From Candidatus Hydrogenedentota bacterium (GTDB lineage Bacteria; Hydrogenedentota; Hydrogenedentia; Hydrogenedentales; CAILVY01): DNA of 40,765 nt. A model generated the notes under the pieces. It made no database searches, was not told the origin of the DNA, and saw only the letters and a list, made by a program, of their open reading frames with translations. Shown piece by piece: positions 22,855 to 30,998 of the stretch. The stretch is from the NCBI GenBank assembly GCA_903837785.1, contig CAILVY010000280.1, positions 1 through 40,765 of the forward strand, given 5' to 3'. Numbering within the stretch: the stretch's first letter is position 1; each line of letters begins with the position of its first letter. The position numbers and the translations under genes were made by a program.

Positions 22855-25765
22855 CCGCTTTCCGTTCCTCGATGGTCTTGAGGTGTTCCGCGGGATACGG
22901 GTCGTTCGGATTGACGCGCAGGGCCTCCCGGAAATGCAGGCTGGCCTCGTCCAGCTTGCCCTGCTCCATCAGCACAGTGCCCAGGTTGTTCCGTGCGAGA
23001 ATGAAATCCGGATTGAGCCGCAAGGCCGCTTCAAACTCCTTGATGGCCTCCTCGTTTTGCCCCAGTTTGGACAATTCGAATCCGAGGAAATTGTGCGCGG
23101 GGATCAGATTGGGGTGCTTGGCCAAAGCCCGCCGGAAGTGTTCGATGGCCGCCGTCCCCTGGCCGTTCAACGCGAGCGCGCGGCCCCAGTTGAATTCGGC
23201 GAATGGATCCTCCGGATACTGCTTGAGAATCGCCTCGAAATGCGGTATGGCCTCGACATAGCGCCCGAGATCCGTAAGCAGATTCCCCAGGTTGTTGTGC
23301 GCCAGTTGATTGCCGGGGTCTTGTTCCAGCGCCTTGCCGAAGACGACTTCCGCTTCCTGGACTTGCTTCGCTTCGGCCAGTTGAAAGCCGAGCCCGTTCA
23401 GCAGCTCCGTGTTTCCCGGATTCCGCTCCAATGCCTCGCGCAAAGAGGTGATGGACTCGGCCATCTTGCCCTCGCGCCACAGGAGATTCGCCCGTGCGCA
23501 TTCCGCCTGGGCGTCCTTGGGATTCAGGCTCAGTGCCGTCGACAGTTCTTCCCGGGCGCCTTCGAGGTTGTTCTGCTCCATGAGGGCCACGCCGAGGCTG
23601 CTGTGCGCGGAGGCGGAAGACGAATACAGGCGGATCGCTTCACGGAAATGATAGATGGCTTCTTCGAGGCCTTTCTGTTGCGCGATGGCCTTTCCAAACG
23701 CCGTGTGCGTCTCGGCATAGGCCGCGCACCGGCGCATCGTCGCGGCGATTTGCGCCTCTTCATCCTTCAGCTCGGCGGGACTCATCTGCACGCGCGAACT
23801 CCACTGGAACTTCGGGTCGCGGCGGAGAATGCTCTCGAACTGTTGCTGTGCCTCGGCCTCGCGGCCCGCATCGACCAGGGCATCTCCAAGCAGGCCCGCC
23901 AGCTCGAGTGAATCCGGGTTGGCGCTCAGCGCGCCCGCGAAGCGCTCGGCGGCTTGCTCCGGCTTACCCTGCAGCAGCAGGACCTGCCCCCAGTTCTGCT
24001 CCACAAAGGGCGTCTCCGGATAGAGCCGCCGTTCTTCGGCGTACTGGGCCACGGCCTCGTCGTAGCGTCCCGCATGGGCGAGCGCATTTCCGTAGTCGCG
24101 GTGAACCTGCGGCAACGCGGCGGCCGCCACGCAATGTCGATACTCCTCCAGGGCCAAGTCCGCCTTGCCCGAGCGATCGAAGGCCAGCGCCCGGTCGTAG
24201 TGCCACTGCGCGAGCCCGCGAGGCACGGGGATCATCTGAATGTTCGTCAGGCCGAACAGGATGGCGCACGTGGCGATGCCCGCAAGTGCCGCACGGATTC
24301 GGCGTGTTTGGATCGCCGCAATCAGCCACGCCGCGGCTTGTGCGCCGAAGAGCATCAGGAACGGCGTGAGGATCGCCCGCGAATGCGTGGCCACGGCAAA
24401 CGGCCAGTAGGAAAGGAAGATCACGGCGGCCGTCAGCAGCGACAGGATCAGGATGCGGCTGCCCGCCGATACGCCCGCGTCACTCCGCCGTTCCGCCCGT
24501 ATGCGGGCGAACAGCCACGCCACGCCCGCGAGGAAGAGGGCAAGCACCGCCGGGAACCCCGGCAGCCAGCGAAGCGCGATGGAGCCTGCCTTGTCGTACT
24601 GCGTCAGCGTGTTGTCCGCCATCTCGATCGGGCCCCAGGAAAGGGCGGCCTTCTTCGCGAGGCCCCGGAACGTGCGCACGGGATCCTCCGCCATGTAGCC
24701 CAGCGCCCGCGCCGTGAAATAACGGCACATGCCCGAATACGTCATGTCCTCGCGGCCGGTTTTCTTCTTCAGGGCTTCAAGATACTGCGGCGTGTCGTTG
24801 AGGGAATACGGACGTTCCAGGCCGAAGGCCTCCTTCACATCAATCTTCGAGAAGATCGCATCCGCCTGCGCATTGTTGCCCGCGTAGAGTTCAAGTCCCG
24901 CGCCGGCGGCAATGGGGACGAATTCACCCGAGACCCGATAGTTTCTCCAGGCGCCGGGCGCCAAGGCAAGGAGCACTCCAAGCAGGAGCGCGAGTCCGCC
25001 CAGCGCAACGCGCGGCCGCGATTTCCGCCGCACGCCCGTGAAGAGGCACCAGATCAGGACGAGCGGCGCCAACGCCAGGAGGCCGGGCTGGAAACAGCCC
25101 AATGCGCCGAGCACGACGCCCGCCACGAGAAGGCTGGGGGCGCCCGCGCGTTCGGGCCAACGCCGGAGCAGATGCAGGAGCAACAGCAGCAGGAACACGA
25201 TGAAGACTGTGCCGTTCAACCCGGCTTCGGCATGGATGAACACCCAATAGCCCGCCATGAACGCCGCGGCGAACAGCGCGGCGTTGCGCCCGAACAAGGC
25301 GCGCGCCAGCAGGAACATCAGCACGGCATTGAGCAGTCCGAAGGCCATCTGCATGAAACGCACGGCCCGCAAATCTCCGGCGCTCAGCCCGTAGACTGCC
25401 GCCAGCACATGCGGATAGGCCGGGGGGCGATAGAACGGCGCGGACTGAATGCCCGGGTCGCTCGTGCCCGGCATTGGCGTCCAGTCGCCGGAGGCCAGTG
25501 CGTAGGCCCAGTGGTTTTGGAACTGTTCCTCCGCTCCCGAAAGACTCCTGTCCGAGACTTGCGCCGTCTCCTGGAAATAGGCGGCCCGGAGCCCGGCCCC
25601 TGCCAGCAAGATCAGCAGGAGCGCCAGGAGTTCTTCCTTGAAGAACGCCGCGAACGAACGGCGATGGGCGCGGTGTCTTTCGTTCCGGCGCGCTTGGCCT
25701 CTGGGCATGGGCGCCATTGGGGCAGTCGGCTGCTTCGAGAACACTGGGTTCGCTCCGTGGTTCAT
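22841..25765 (-). CDS. GT-C-type membrane glycosyltransferase fused to TPR repeats
   Basis: A 974-residue protein in two halves. Residues about 45-490 have some ten membrane helices and the conserved 'APFYRPPAYPHV' loop (109-120), as in PMT/ArnT-type enzymes (GT39/GT83-like) that use polyprenyl-phosphate sugars. Residues about 505-974 are a run of tetratricopeptide repeats (for example 'AHNNLGNLLTDLGRYVEAIP', 'ARNNLGTVLMEQGKLDEASL'). Such a join suggests glycosylation of a protein held by the TPR surface, outside the membrane if topology follows the GT-C pattern; this is inference. No start has a good ribosome site. I chose ATG 25765; 25717 and 25708 are alternatives, and the frame up to 26131 overlaps the divergent gene and is rejected. 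The GT2/methyltransferase pair is divergent from it. Confidence 0.75.
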   Translation of the reverse strand: MNHGANPVFSKQPTAPMAPMPRGQARRNERHRAHRRSFAAFFKEELLALLLILLAGAGLRAAYFQETAQVSDRSLSGAEEQFQNHWAYALASGDWTPMPGTSDPGIQSAPFYRPPAYPHVLAAVYGLSAGDLRAVRFMQMAFGLLNAVLMFLLARALFGRNAALFAAAFMAGYWVFIHAEAGLNGTVFIVFLLLLLLHLLRRWPERAGAPSLLVAGVVLGALGCFQPGLLALAPLVLIWCLFTGVRRKSRPRVALGGLALLLGVLLALAPGAWRNYRVSGEFVPIAAGAGLELYAGNNAQADAIFSKIDVKEAFGLERPYSLNDTPQYLEALKKKTGREDMTYSGMCRYFTARALGYMAEDPVRTFRGLAKKAALSWGPIEMADNTLTQYDKAGSIALRWLPGFPAVLALFLAGVAWLFARIRAERRSDAGVSAGSRILILSLLTAAVIFLSYWPFAVATHSRAILTPFLMLFGAQAAAWLIAAIQTRRIRAALAGIATCAILFGLTNIQMIPVPRGLAQWHYDRALAFDRSGKADLALEEYRHCVAAAALPQVHRDYGNALAHAGRYDEAVAQYAEERRLYPETPFVEQNWGQVLLLQGKPEQAAERFAGALSANPDSLELAGLLGDALVDAGREAEAQQQFESILRRDPKFQWSSRVQMSPAELKDEEAQIAATMRRCAAYAETHTAFGKAIAQQKGLEEAIYHFREAIRLYSSSASAHSSLGVALMEQNNLEGAREELSTALSLNPKDAQAECARANLLWREGKMAESITSLREALERNPGNTELLNGLGFQLAEAKQVQEAEVVFGKALEQDPGNQLAHNNLGNLLTDLGRYVEAIPHFEAILKQYPEDPFAEFNWGRALALNGQGTAAIEHFRRALAKHPNLIPAHNFLGFELSKLGQNEEAIKEFEAALRLNPDFILARNNLGTVLMEQGKLDEASLHFREALRVNPNDPYPAEHLKTIEERKAATQK

Positions 25766-25934
25766 GGGGCGCCGTGCGAGCAGGGGGGAGGATAGGCGCA
25801 AGACGGCGCTCCTCGACAGTCCGTCCTGCCCCGGAACAGACTTGCTCTCCGGGCAGCATAATCGTTGGCCGGCGCTTTTCGCAAAAAAGCGAGGCTCTCC
25901 GCTACTATTAGCGCCGGTCGAGGAGGCCATGCGC

Positions 25935-26816
25935 ATGCCGTTGATCCAAGCCGGAGAGACTCCGGACGTCAGCATCGGGATTCCCACCCGCAACGCGGGG
26001 CCCCTGTTGCGGCGCCTGCTCGAGCGTGTCTTCGCGCAGGAAACGGAGAAACGCTTCGAAGTGATGGCCTTCGATTCCGGTTCGACGGACGGCACGCTCG
26101 AGATCCTCGCCGAGTTTCCGGTTCGCGTCATTCTCGTCCCGCAGCAGACGTTCGATTGGGGATGCCTCCGCGATCAACTCCATGCCGAGGCGGCGGGCGC
26201 CATTGTTGTGAGCCTCTCGCAGGATGCCGTGCCCGCGCACGAACACTGGCTCGAACATCTGCTTCGTCCTCTCGAGGACCCGGCGGTGGGGGCGTCCTGC
26301 GGCTCGTCGATACCCGATCCCGATCGCGATTTCCCCCAGTTCCAGTGGGAGAAGAACGGCTATTACTACTTCACCCGAGAGATCAAGAGGTTCGTTGCGC
26401 GCTTCGGAAAGGGCATGTCCTTCGCCAACACGGCCGTGCCAAAGCCAGTCTGGGAACGGCTGCGGGTCGATCCGCAGGCGACCGGAGAGGATTTCGGCTT
26501 TCAGATCAAGCTCTATTGGGCGGACCTCAAGATCGCGTTCCCCCAGGACGCGCCCGTCCTGCATCATCATTACTACACGCTGAAGGGCGTCTTCCGGCGT
26601 TGCCGGAACGAGGGGCTGGCCTTGCGGCAGATGGGCGTCCCGTACACGGCGAAAGACCTCGTGTTGGATTTGCTCAGTCCGGCGAAGTATGTGCAATGGC
26701 TTCGCGAAGTGCGGCGCCGCAGCCTGCGCAATGCCGCCGAGTGGCTCTATCCCGTGTTGCGCCCGATTGCCGTGTATGCGGGCAGCCGCTTCGCCCGGGA
26801 AATGAAGTGGTACTGA
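25935..26816 (+). CDS. Family 2 glycosyltransferase, rhamnosyltransferase-like
   Basis: A 293-residue GT-A enzyme that transfers a sugar from a nucleotide donor. The N-terminus 'DVSIGIPTRNAGPLLRRLL' and DSGSTDG (47-53) are the nucleotide-binding parts; the metal site appears as SQDAVP (95-100) in place of a plain DxD, as in the rhamnosyltransferase subgroup. GEDFGFQIKLYWA holds the likely catalytic base. AGGAGG lies 8 bases before ATG 25935 but only two before ATG 25929, so the former is preferred. The stop shares one base with the next start (TGATG), so both genes are translationally coupled. Confidence 0.87.
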   Translation: MPLIQAGETPDVSIGIPTRNAGPLLRRLLERVFAQETEKRFEVMAFDSGSTDGTLEILAEFPVRVILVPQQTFDWGCLRDQLHAEAAGAIVVSLSQDAVPAHEHWLEHLLRPLEDPAVGASCGSSIPDPDRDFPQFQWEKNGYYYFTREIKRFVARFGKGMSFANTAVPKPVWERLRVDPQATGEDFGFQIKLYWADLKIAFPQDAPVLHHHYYTLKGVFRRCRNEGLALRQMGVPYTAKDLVLDLLSPAKYVQWLREVRRRSLRNAAEWLYPVLRPIAVYAGSRFAREMKWY

Positions 26817-27571
26817 TGCCGGACCGAAACCCCATACGCGCCTTCTATGAAGACAACCCCCGCATGATCAGTTCGCCCTTCGGGGGCGTGGACGGCCTCA
26901 ACCGCGAACTGCTCCTCGAGGTGCTGCAACGGCTGAATATCCCCCTGGCGGGGAAGCAGGTACTGGACGTGGGCTGCGGGCGCGGCTATGCCGGAGCGGT
27001 CGTCCGCGAACTCGGCGGGCAATACACTGGCCTCGATTTTGTCCTCAGCCGCGCGGGATTCCCGCTCGCGCTCGGCGACGCCGCACGCCTGCCGTTCCGG
27101 GACGCCGTGTTCGATGCCGTCTTTTGCATCGACGCGTCTGAGCATTTTCCCGAACCGCTTCAGGCCGCCCGCGAGGTGCATCGCGTATTGCGGCCCGGCG
27201 GCGTGCTGTTCCTCTCCGCCCCGAACTACGGCAACGCCGCGGGGCTCGTGAAGCGGGCGAGCGAATCGCTGGGGGGCTACGCGAAGAACTCGTGGGCGCC
27301 CTTCGGCCGCTGGCAGCCGCAGGAGTTCGAACAGCCGCTGACCGCGCGTTCAATCCGGCGACTCTATCGGGCGGCCGGCTTCGGCGCGGTGCGCTGTATC
27401 GCGCATGCCCCCGAGACGGCGCTGGGCTTGTTCCCCTGGATCGATCATCCGCGCATGCCCGACGCGATCCGGTTTCGGATGCAGCGCTTCTTTCGCGCTG
27501 CGGGACCGGCCATCGTGCGCGTTTGGCCGGGCGCGAGCCTGCACTTGTTCTGGCGCATTGAACGCACGTGA
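26816..27571 (+). CDS. Class I SAM-dependent methyltransferase (Methyltransf_11-like)
   Basis: A 251-residue methyltransferase. Motif I is VLDVGCGRGYAG (about 49-60), followed by a second acidic site in GLDF, 'LPFRDAVFDAVFCIDASEHF' (motif II region) and 'EVHRVLRPGGVLFLSAPN' (post-motif region), the layout of small-molecule and sugar O-methyltransferases. It overlaps the glycosyltransferase stop by one base, so it probably methylates the same glycan or lipid carrier. It is followed by a gap of 86 bases and a secreted amidase gene. Confidence 0.85.
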   Translation: MPDRNPIRAFYEDNPRMISSPFGGVDGLNRELLLEVLQRLNIPLAGKQVLDVGCGRGYAGAVVRELGGQYTGLDFVLSRAGFPLALGDAARLPFRDAVFDAVFCIDASEHFPEPLQAAREVHRVLRPGGVLFLSAPNYGNAAGLVKRASESLGGYAKNSWAPFGRWQPQEFEQPLTARSIRRLYRAAGFGAVRCIAHAPETALGLFPWIDHPRMPDAIRFRMQRFFRAAGPAIVRVWPGASLHLFWRIERT

Positions 27572-27583
27572 TTCGTCCCGCGC

Positions 27584-27613
27584 TTGCACGGAGCGGCGCC
27601 CGCCCGTCAGAAT
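27584..27613 (+). promoter_or_regulatory. Possible promoter of the amidase/GGT pair
   Basis: TTGCAC (27584-27589, 4 of 6), an 18-base spacer and CAGAAT (27608-27613, 4 of 6), about 45 bases before the start at 27658. Confidence 0.3.
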
Positions 27614-27657
27614 CGCTGCGTGATGCTGTTGTCCCGAAACGCACAAGGAGCCGTGGC

Positions 27658-28536
27658 ATGAAGTGGATCATTGGGCTGCTGCTGTCGATTGCGCTTGTCG
27701 TGCCGAGGGCGGAGGCCGGCGCGCCCGGCGGGAAGACGGAGGCGGGTTCCGCAGCCGCCGAGAACCGGCTGCGCCTCACGATGATGACCGGGATTCCCGC
27801 GAAGTGGAAACTCGACGAGAACTTCGAGGTCTTTCTGAAACAACTCGAAGCAGCCCGCGCCGGCAAACCGGATCTGTTCGTGACGCCAGAATGCTGGCTC
27901 GACGGCTACGCCGCGGCCGCTAAGGATTCGAGTGTCGCGCGGCTCCGCGGGATCGCGCAGGATCCGGACGCGAGCCCCTACCTGGCACGTGTGGCCAAGG
28001 AGGCGCGCGAGCGCGGCATCATGCTCTGTTTCGGATTCACTTCACTCGAAGACGGCAAGCTGTACAACGCCGCCGGGCTTTGGGACAAAGACGGCAGGCG
28101 CATCGGCATCTATCACAAGACCCATCTCCAGACACACGATTTGCAGTTCACCCCGGGCGCATCCCTGCCGTGCTGGCCGACGCCCTGGGGACCGATGGGC
28201 ATCATGATCTGCGCGGACCGCCGCTGGCCCGAGACGGCGCGCGTGCTCCGCCTGCAAGGCGCGCGCCTCATTCTCAATCCCAGCTACGGCATGCACAGCG
28301 AGAAGAACGAGTGGTGGATGCGCACGCGCTCCTACGAGAATCAGTGTTTTGTCGCCTTCGTGCATCCCAACACGGCCTTCGTGGCGGACCCCGGCGGCGA
28401 CCTTGCGGCCCGGCACGTGAGCGATCAGGCGGGCATTCTGAGCTGTGAGATCGATCTGTCCGAAGCGAAGGACGATAATCACCTCAGCGACCGGCGGCCA
28501 GAACTCTATGGAATACTCACGGAACCGAAGCACTAA
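27658..28536 (+). CDS. Secreted nitrilase-superfamily carbon-nitrogen hydrolase
   Basis: A 292-residue amidase-type enzyme with the family's Glu-Lys-Cys triad: E78 in VTPECWL, K154 in YHKTHL and C185 in MICADRRWPE. Unusually for this mostly cytoplasmic superfamily, it starts with a Sec signal peptide (residues 1-20, ending AEA), so it should act outside the cytoplasm. It would hydrolyse an amide or nitrile bond. AAGGAG stands seven bases before the ATG. The next gene, a Tat-exported gamma-glutamyltransferase homologue, follows after 33 bases; they probably form an operon for degrading amide-linked compounds. Confidence 0.85.
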   Translation: MKWIIGLLLSIALVVPRAEAGAPGGKTEAGSAAAENRLRLTMMTGIPAKWKLDENFEVFLKQLEAARAGKPDLFVTPECWLDGYAAAAKDSSVARLRGIAQDPDASPYLARVAKEARERGIMLCFGFTSLEDGKLYNAAGLWDKDGRRIGIYHKTHLQTHDLQFTPGASLPCWPTPWGPMGIMICADRRWPETARVLRLQGARLILNPSYGMHSEKNEWWMRTRSYENQCFVAFVHPNTAFVADPGGDLAARHVSDQAGILSCEIDLSEAKDDNHLSDRRPELYGILTEPKH

Positions 28537-28569
28537 CCACGCGTCCCGCGTGAAAAAGGAATCGGCACG

Positions 28570-30288
28570 ATGAAACGGCGTACGTTCCTCAAGCTTGCTG
28601 CCGGCATGGCGCTGGCCGCAGGGCCCGGCGCGCAGCCCGCCGGCGCGGCGGTCGCGACGCTGATGAACCAGGAGGCCGCCGGACTCCGGAATCGGGATCG
28701 ATCAACCGTGATTGGACGCGACGGCATGTTGTGCACCAGCCAGCCGCTGGCGAGCATCGCCGGATTGGACGTCCTGAAAGCGGGGGGGAACGCCATTGAC
28801 GCGATCATCTGTGCGAACGCGACGCTGGGCGTGGTCGAGCCGATGAATTGCGGTCCGGGCGGCGATCTCTTCGCGATCGTGTGGTGGGAACAGGACAAGA
28901 AGCTGTACGGGCTGAACGCGAGTGGCCGCGCGCCCTACGGATGGAATCTCGCGGAGGCGGAGAAGCGCGGATTGAAGTCGATTCCCGCGTACAGTCCGCT
29001 GGCCTGGAACGTGCCCGGCTGCGTCAGCGGATGGGAGGCCCTGCGGGAACGCTTTGGCACCCGCAGCGCCGCGCAGGCGCTCGAAGCGCCGATCCATTAC
29101 GCGCGGGACGGATTCGCGGTTTCCTCCGTCATCGCGGGGGACTGGCCGTTCAGCGCCGCCAAGTTCCCCACGCTGGCGGCCACCTTTCTTCCGGACGGCC
29201 GTGCCCCGCGCTACGGCGAGATCTTCACGAACCCGGACATTGCCGCGTTCTACGGCATCCTTGCCAAGGAAGGCTTTAACGCGTTCTATAAGGGCGAACC
29301 GGCCGAGCGCATCGCGCGCTTCTCGAAAGAAAATGACGGATATCTGAGCCGGAAGGATTTCGAGGAACATCAAGCCACGTGGGTGGACCCCGTGAGCACG
29401 GGCTATCGCGGTTTCAATGTATGGGAGATCCCGCCCAACGGCCAGGGCATCTCGGTGCTCCAGATGCTTAACATGCTCGAATGCTTCGACATTGGCGCCA
29501 TGGCGCCCAACGCCGCGGAACCACTGCACCTCTTCATCGAAGCGAAGAAGCTCGCATACGAGGATAGGGCCAAGTACTACGCCGACATGGATTTTGCCGA
29601 GGTTCCGCTCAAGGAACTGATCTCGAAAGAGTACGGCCGTGCGCGCGCGAAGGAAATCAATCCGAAGCGCGCTTCCCGGCACGTGACCGCGGGTGACCCC
29701 TCGGGCAAGGACACAGTGTACCTGTGCGCCGCGGATCAATTCGGCAACATGGTTTCGCTCATCCAAAGCACGTATCACGGCTGGGGATCGCACATTGTGC
29801 CGGACCGCCTGGGTTTTGCCCTGCAGAACCGCGGCGTGTCCTTCAGCCTCGATCCCGGGCACCGAAACCGGCTCGAACCGCACAAGCGGCCCTTCCACAC
29901 GATTATCCCCGCATTCCTCACGAAAGCAGGCGCTCCGGTCATGGCCTTTGGCGTCATGGGGGGCGATTTTCAGCCCCAGGGTCACGTGCAGATCCTGATG
30001 AACATGATCGACTTCGGCATGTCCCCGCAGCGGGCGGGGGACCAGCCGCGCGTCGAGCATTCCGGCAGTTCCAGCCCCAGCGGCGGCACAATGCGTGAAG
30101 GCGGCACAGTGAATCTCGAAGCCGGGATAGGGGACGAGGTCCGGAAGAAACTGGAGGATTGGGGCCATCATCTTGGGAATGCCCCGGATGTCTTCGGCGG
30201 TTATCAGGCCATCTGGCGCGAAGAGGCGCCCCGGCGCTACTTTGGCGGTTCGGATCCCCGCAAGGACGGGTGCGCCGCCACCTACTGA
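28570..30288 (+). CDS. Gamma-glutamyltransferase-family Ntn hydrolase, Tat-exported
   Basis: A 572-residue proenzyme of the GGT family. The N-terminus MKRRTFLKLAAG is a textbook twin-arginine signal. The N-terminal large-subunit region shows 'DVLKAGGNAIDAIICANATLGVVEP'. The expected autocleavage site and nucleophile is T382 in KDTVYLCAADQFGNMVS, which would start the small subunit. The substrate region downstream is less like true GGT (no clear 'TAHLSVVD' or 'GG..I' motifs as in E. coli), so it may be another amide or acyl hydrolase of the same fold. A weak AAGGAA site precedes the ATG. It belongs with the upstream amidase. Confidence 0.85.
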   Translation: MKRRTFLKLAAGMALAAGPGAQPAGAAVATLMNQEAAGLRNRDRSTVIGRDGMLCTSQPLASIAGLDVLKAGGNAIDAIICANATLGVVEPMNCGPGGDLFAIVWWEQDKKLYGLNASGRAPYGWNLAEAEKRGLKSIPAYSPLAWNVPGCVSGWEALRERFGTRSAAQALEAPIHYARDGFAVSSVIAGDWPFSAAKFPTLAATFLPDGRAPRYGEIFTNPDIAAFYGILAKEGFNAFYKGEPAERIARFSKENDGYLSRKDFEEHQATWVDPVSTGYRGFNVWEIPPNGQGISVLQMLNMLECFDIGAMAPNAAEPLHLFIEAKKLAYEDRAKYYADMDFAEVPLKELISKEYGRARAKEINPKRASRHVTAGDPSGKDTVYLCAADQFGNMVSLIQSTYHGWGSHIVPDRLGFALQNRGVSFSLDPGHRNRLEPHKRPFHTIIPAFLTKAGAPVMAFGVMGGDFQPQGHVQILMNMIDFGMSPQRAGDQPRVEHSGSSSPSGGTMREGGTVNLEAGIGDEVRKKLEDWGHHLGNAPDVFGGYQAIWREEAPRRYFGGSDPRKDGCAATY

Positions 30289-30318
30289 GTACGTTTTGAA
30301 TGACCCTACTTAAATGGC

Positions 30319-30347
30319 TTGCTTCAGAGACATCAAGTGTGGATAAT
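30319..30347 (+). promoter_or_regulatory. Possible promoter of the response regulator gene
   Basis: TTGCTT (30319-30324), a 17-base spacer and GATAAT (30342-30347, 5 of 6). The gene's start at 30543 would then lie behind a leader of about 190 bases. Confidence 0.4.
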
Positions 30348-30381
30348 GTTTCTGAAAAAGTTGGGGCATTTTCCTGATTGC

Positions 30382-30394
30382 GGTGACTGTCACC
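30382..30394. promoter_or_regulatory. Perfect inverted repeat, operator-like
   Basis: GGTGAC-T-GTCACC, 35 bases downstream of the -10-like box. It could be a dimer-binding site or a small RNA hairpin; nothing in the window identifies the regulator. Confidence 0.35.
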
Positions 30395-30478
30395 ATGATG
30401 CTGAGGGGCTATCTGTAACCGGCGCGATGGACGTGGGAACAGGCCCGGACGCATGGCATGAGGCAGAGCAGGCTGATG

Positions 30479-30504
30479 GCGCCGTATGCTTAATTATGCG
30501 GCGC
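30479..30504 (+). promoter_or_regulatory. Hairpin in the response regulator leader
   Basis: GCGCCGTAT (30479-30487) pairs with ATGCGGCGC (30496-30504) with one wobble, loop GCTTAATT. It encloses an in-frame ATG (30486), which makes that start unlikely, and lies before the GGGGAG site of the GTG at 30543. No T-run follows. Confidence 0.4.
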
Positions 30505-30542
30505 AGGCCGGGTGGGTTTTGATTGGGACAGGGGAGCACAGT

Positions 30543-30986
30543 GTGAAGCCGGGAACCGATGCTCAAGAGGCGGTTGGGGTGGCCGAACGGCCAGCCTCGC
30601 AGTGCTTGGCCCATGTATTGTTCGTGGACGACGAGGAGGCCATCATCACCCTCTTTCGGCGTGCGTTGGAGCGCCACGGCTACCGCGTGGCGGGATTCAC
30701 GGATCCCGAGGCGGCGTTGGAGCTTTTTCAGTCGAATCCGGGACAATTCGATGTCGTCGTGACGGATCAGACCATGCCCGCGATGACCGGCGTGGATCTG
30801 CTGGGAAGGCTGCGCCGAATCCGTCCGGGGTTGCCTGTGATTCTCTGTACCGGCTACAGTGAGGCCATCAACGAGGATTCTGCAAAACGGCTGGGCGTGG
30901 ACGCCTTTTTGTGCAAGCCAATCGCCATCCGAAGCCTGATCGCCACAATGGAATCCGTACTTGGCAGTCACAAAGCGCCCGCCTGA
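30543..30986 (+). CDS. Single-domain response regulator
   Basis: A 147-residue CheY-like receiver with no output domain. The acidic pocket is D29-D30, the phosphate acceptor D75 in VVVTDQTMPAM, then T103 in LCTGYS and K125 in FLCKPI. Such proteins relay phosphate or control a partner by direct binding. I prefer the GTG at 30543, preceded by GGGGAG; the in-frame ATG at 30486 is buried in a hairpin. No histidine kinase or phosphotransfer protein is present in the window, so the partner is elsewhere. It ends 12 bases from the convergent surface-protein gene. Confidence 0.85.
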   Translation: MKPGTDAQEAVGVAERPASQCLAHVLFVDDEEAIITLFRRALERHGYRVAGFTDPEAALELFQSNPGQFDVVVTDQTMPAMTGVDLLGRLRRIRPGLPVILCTGYSEAINEDSAKRLGVDAFLCKPIAIRSLIATMESVLGSHKAPA

Positions 30987-30998
30987 CACTCTCGCTCC

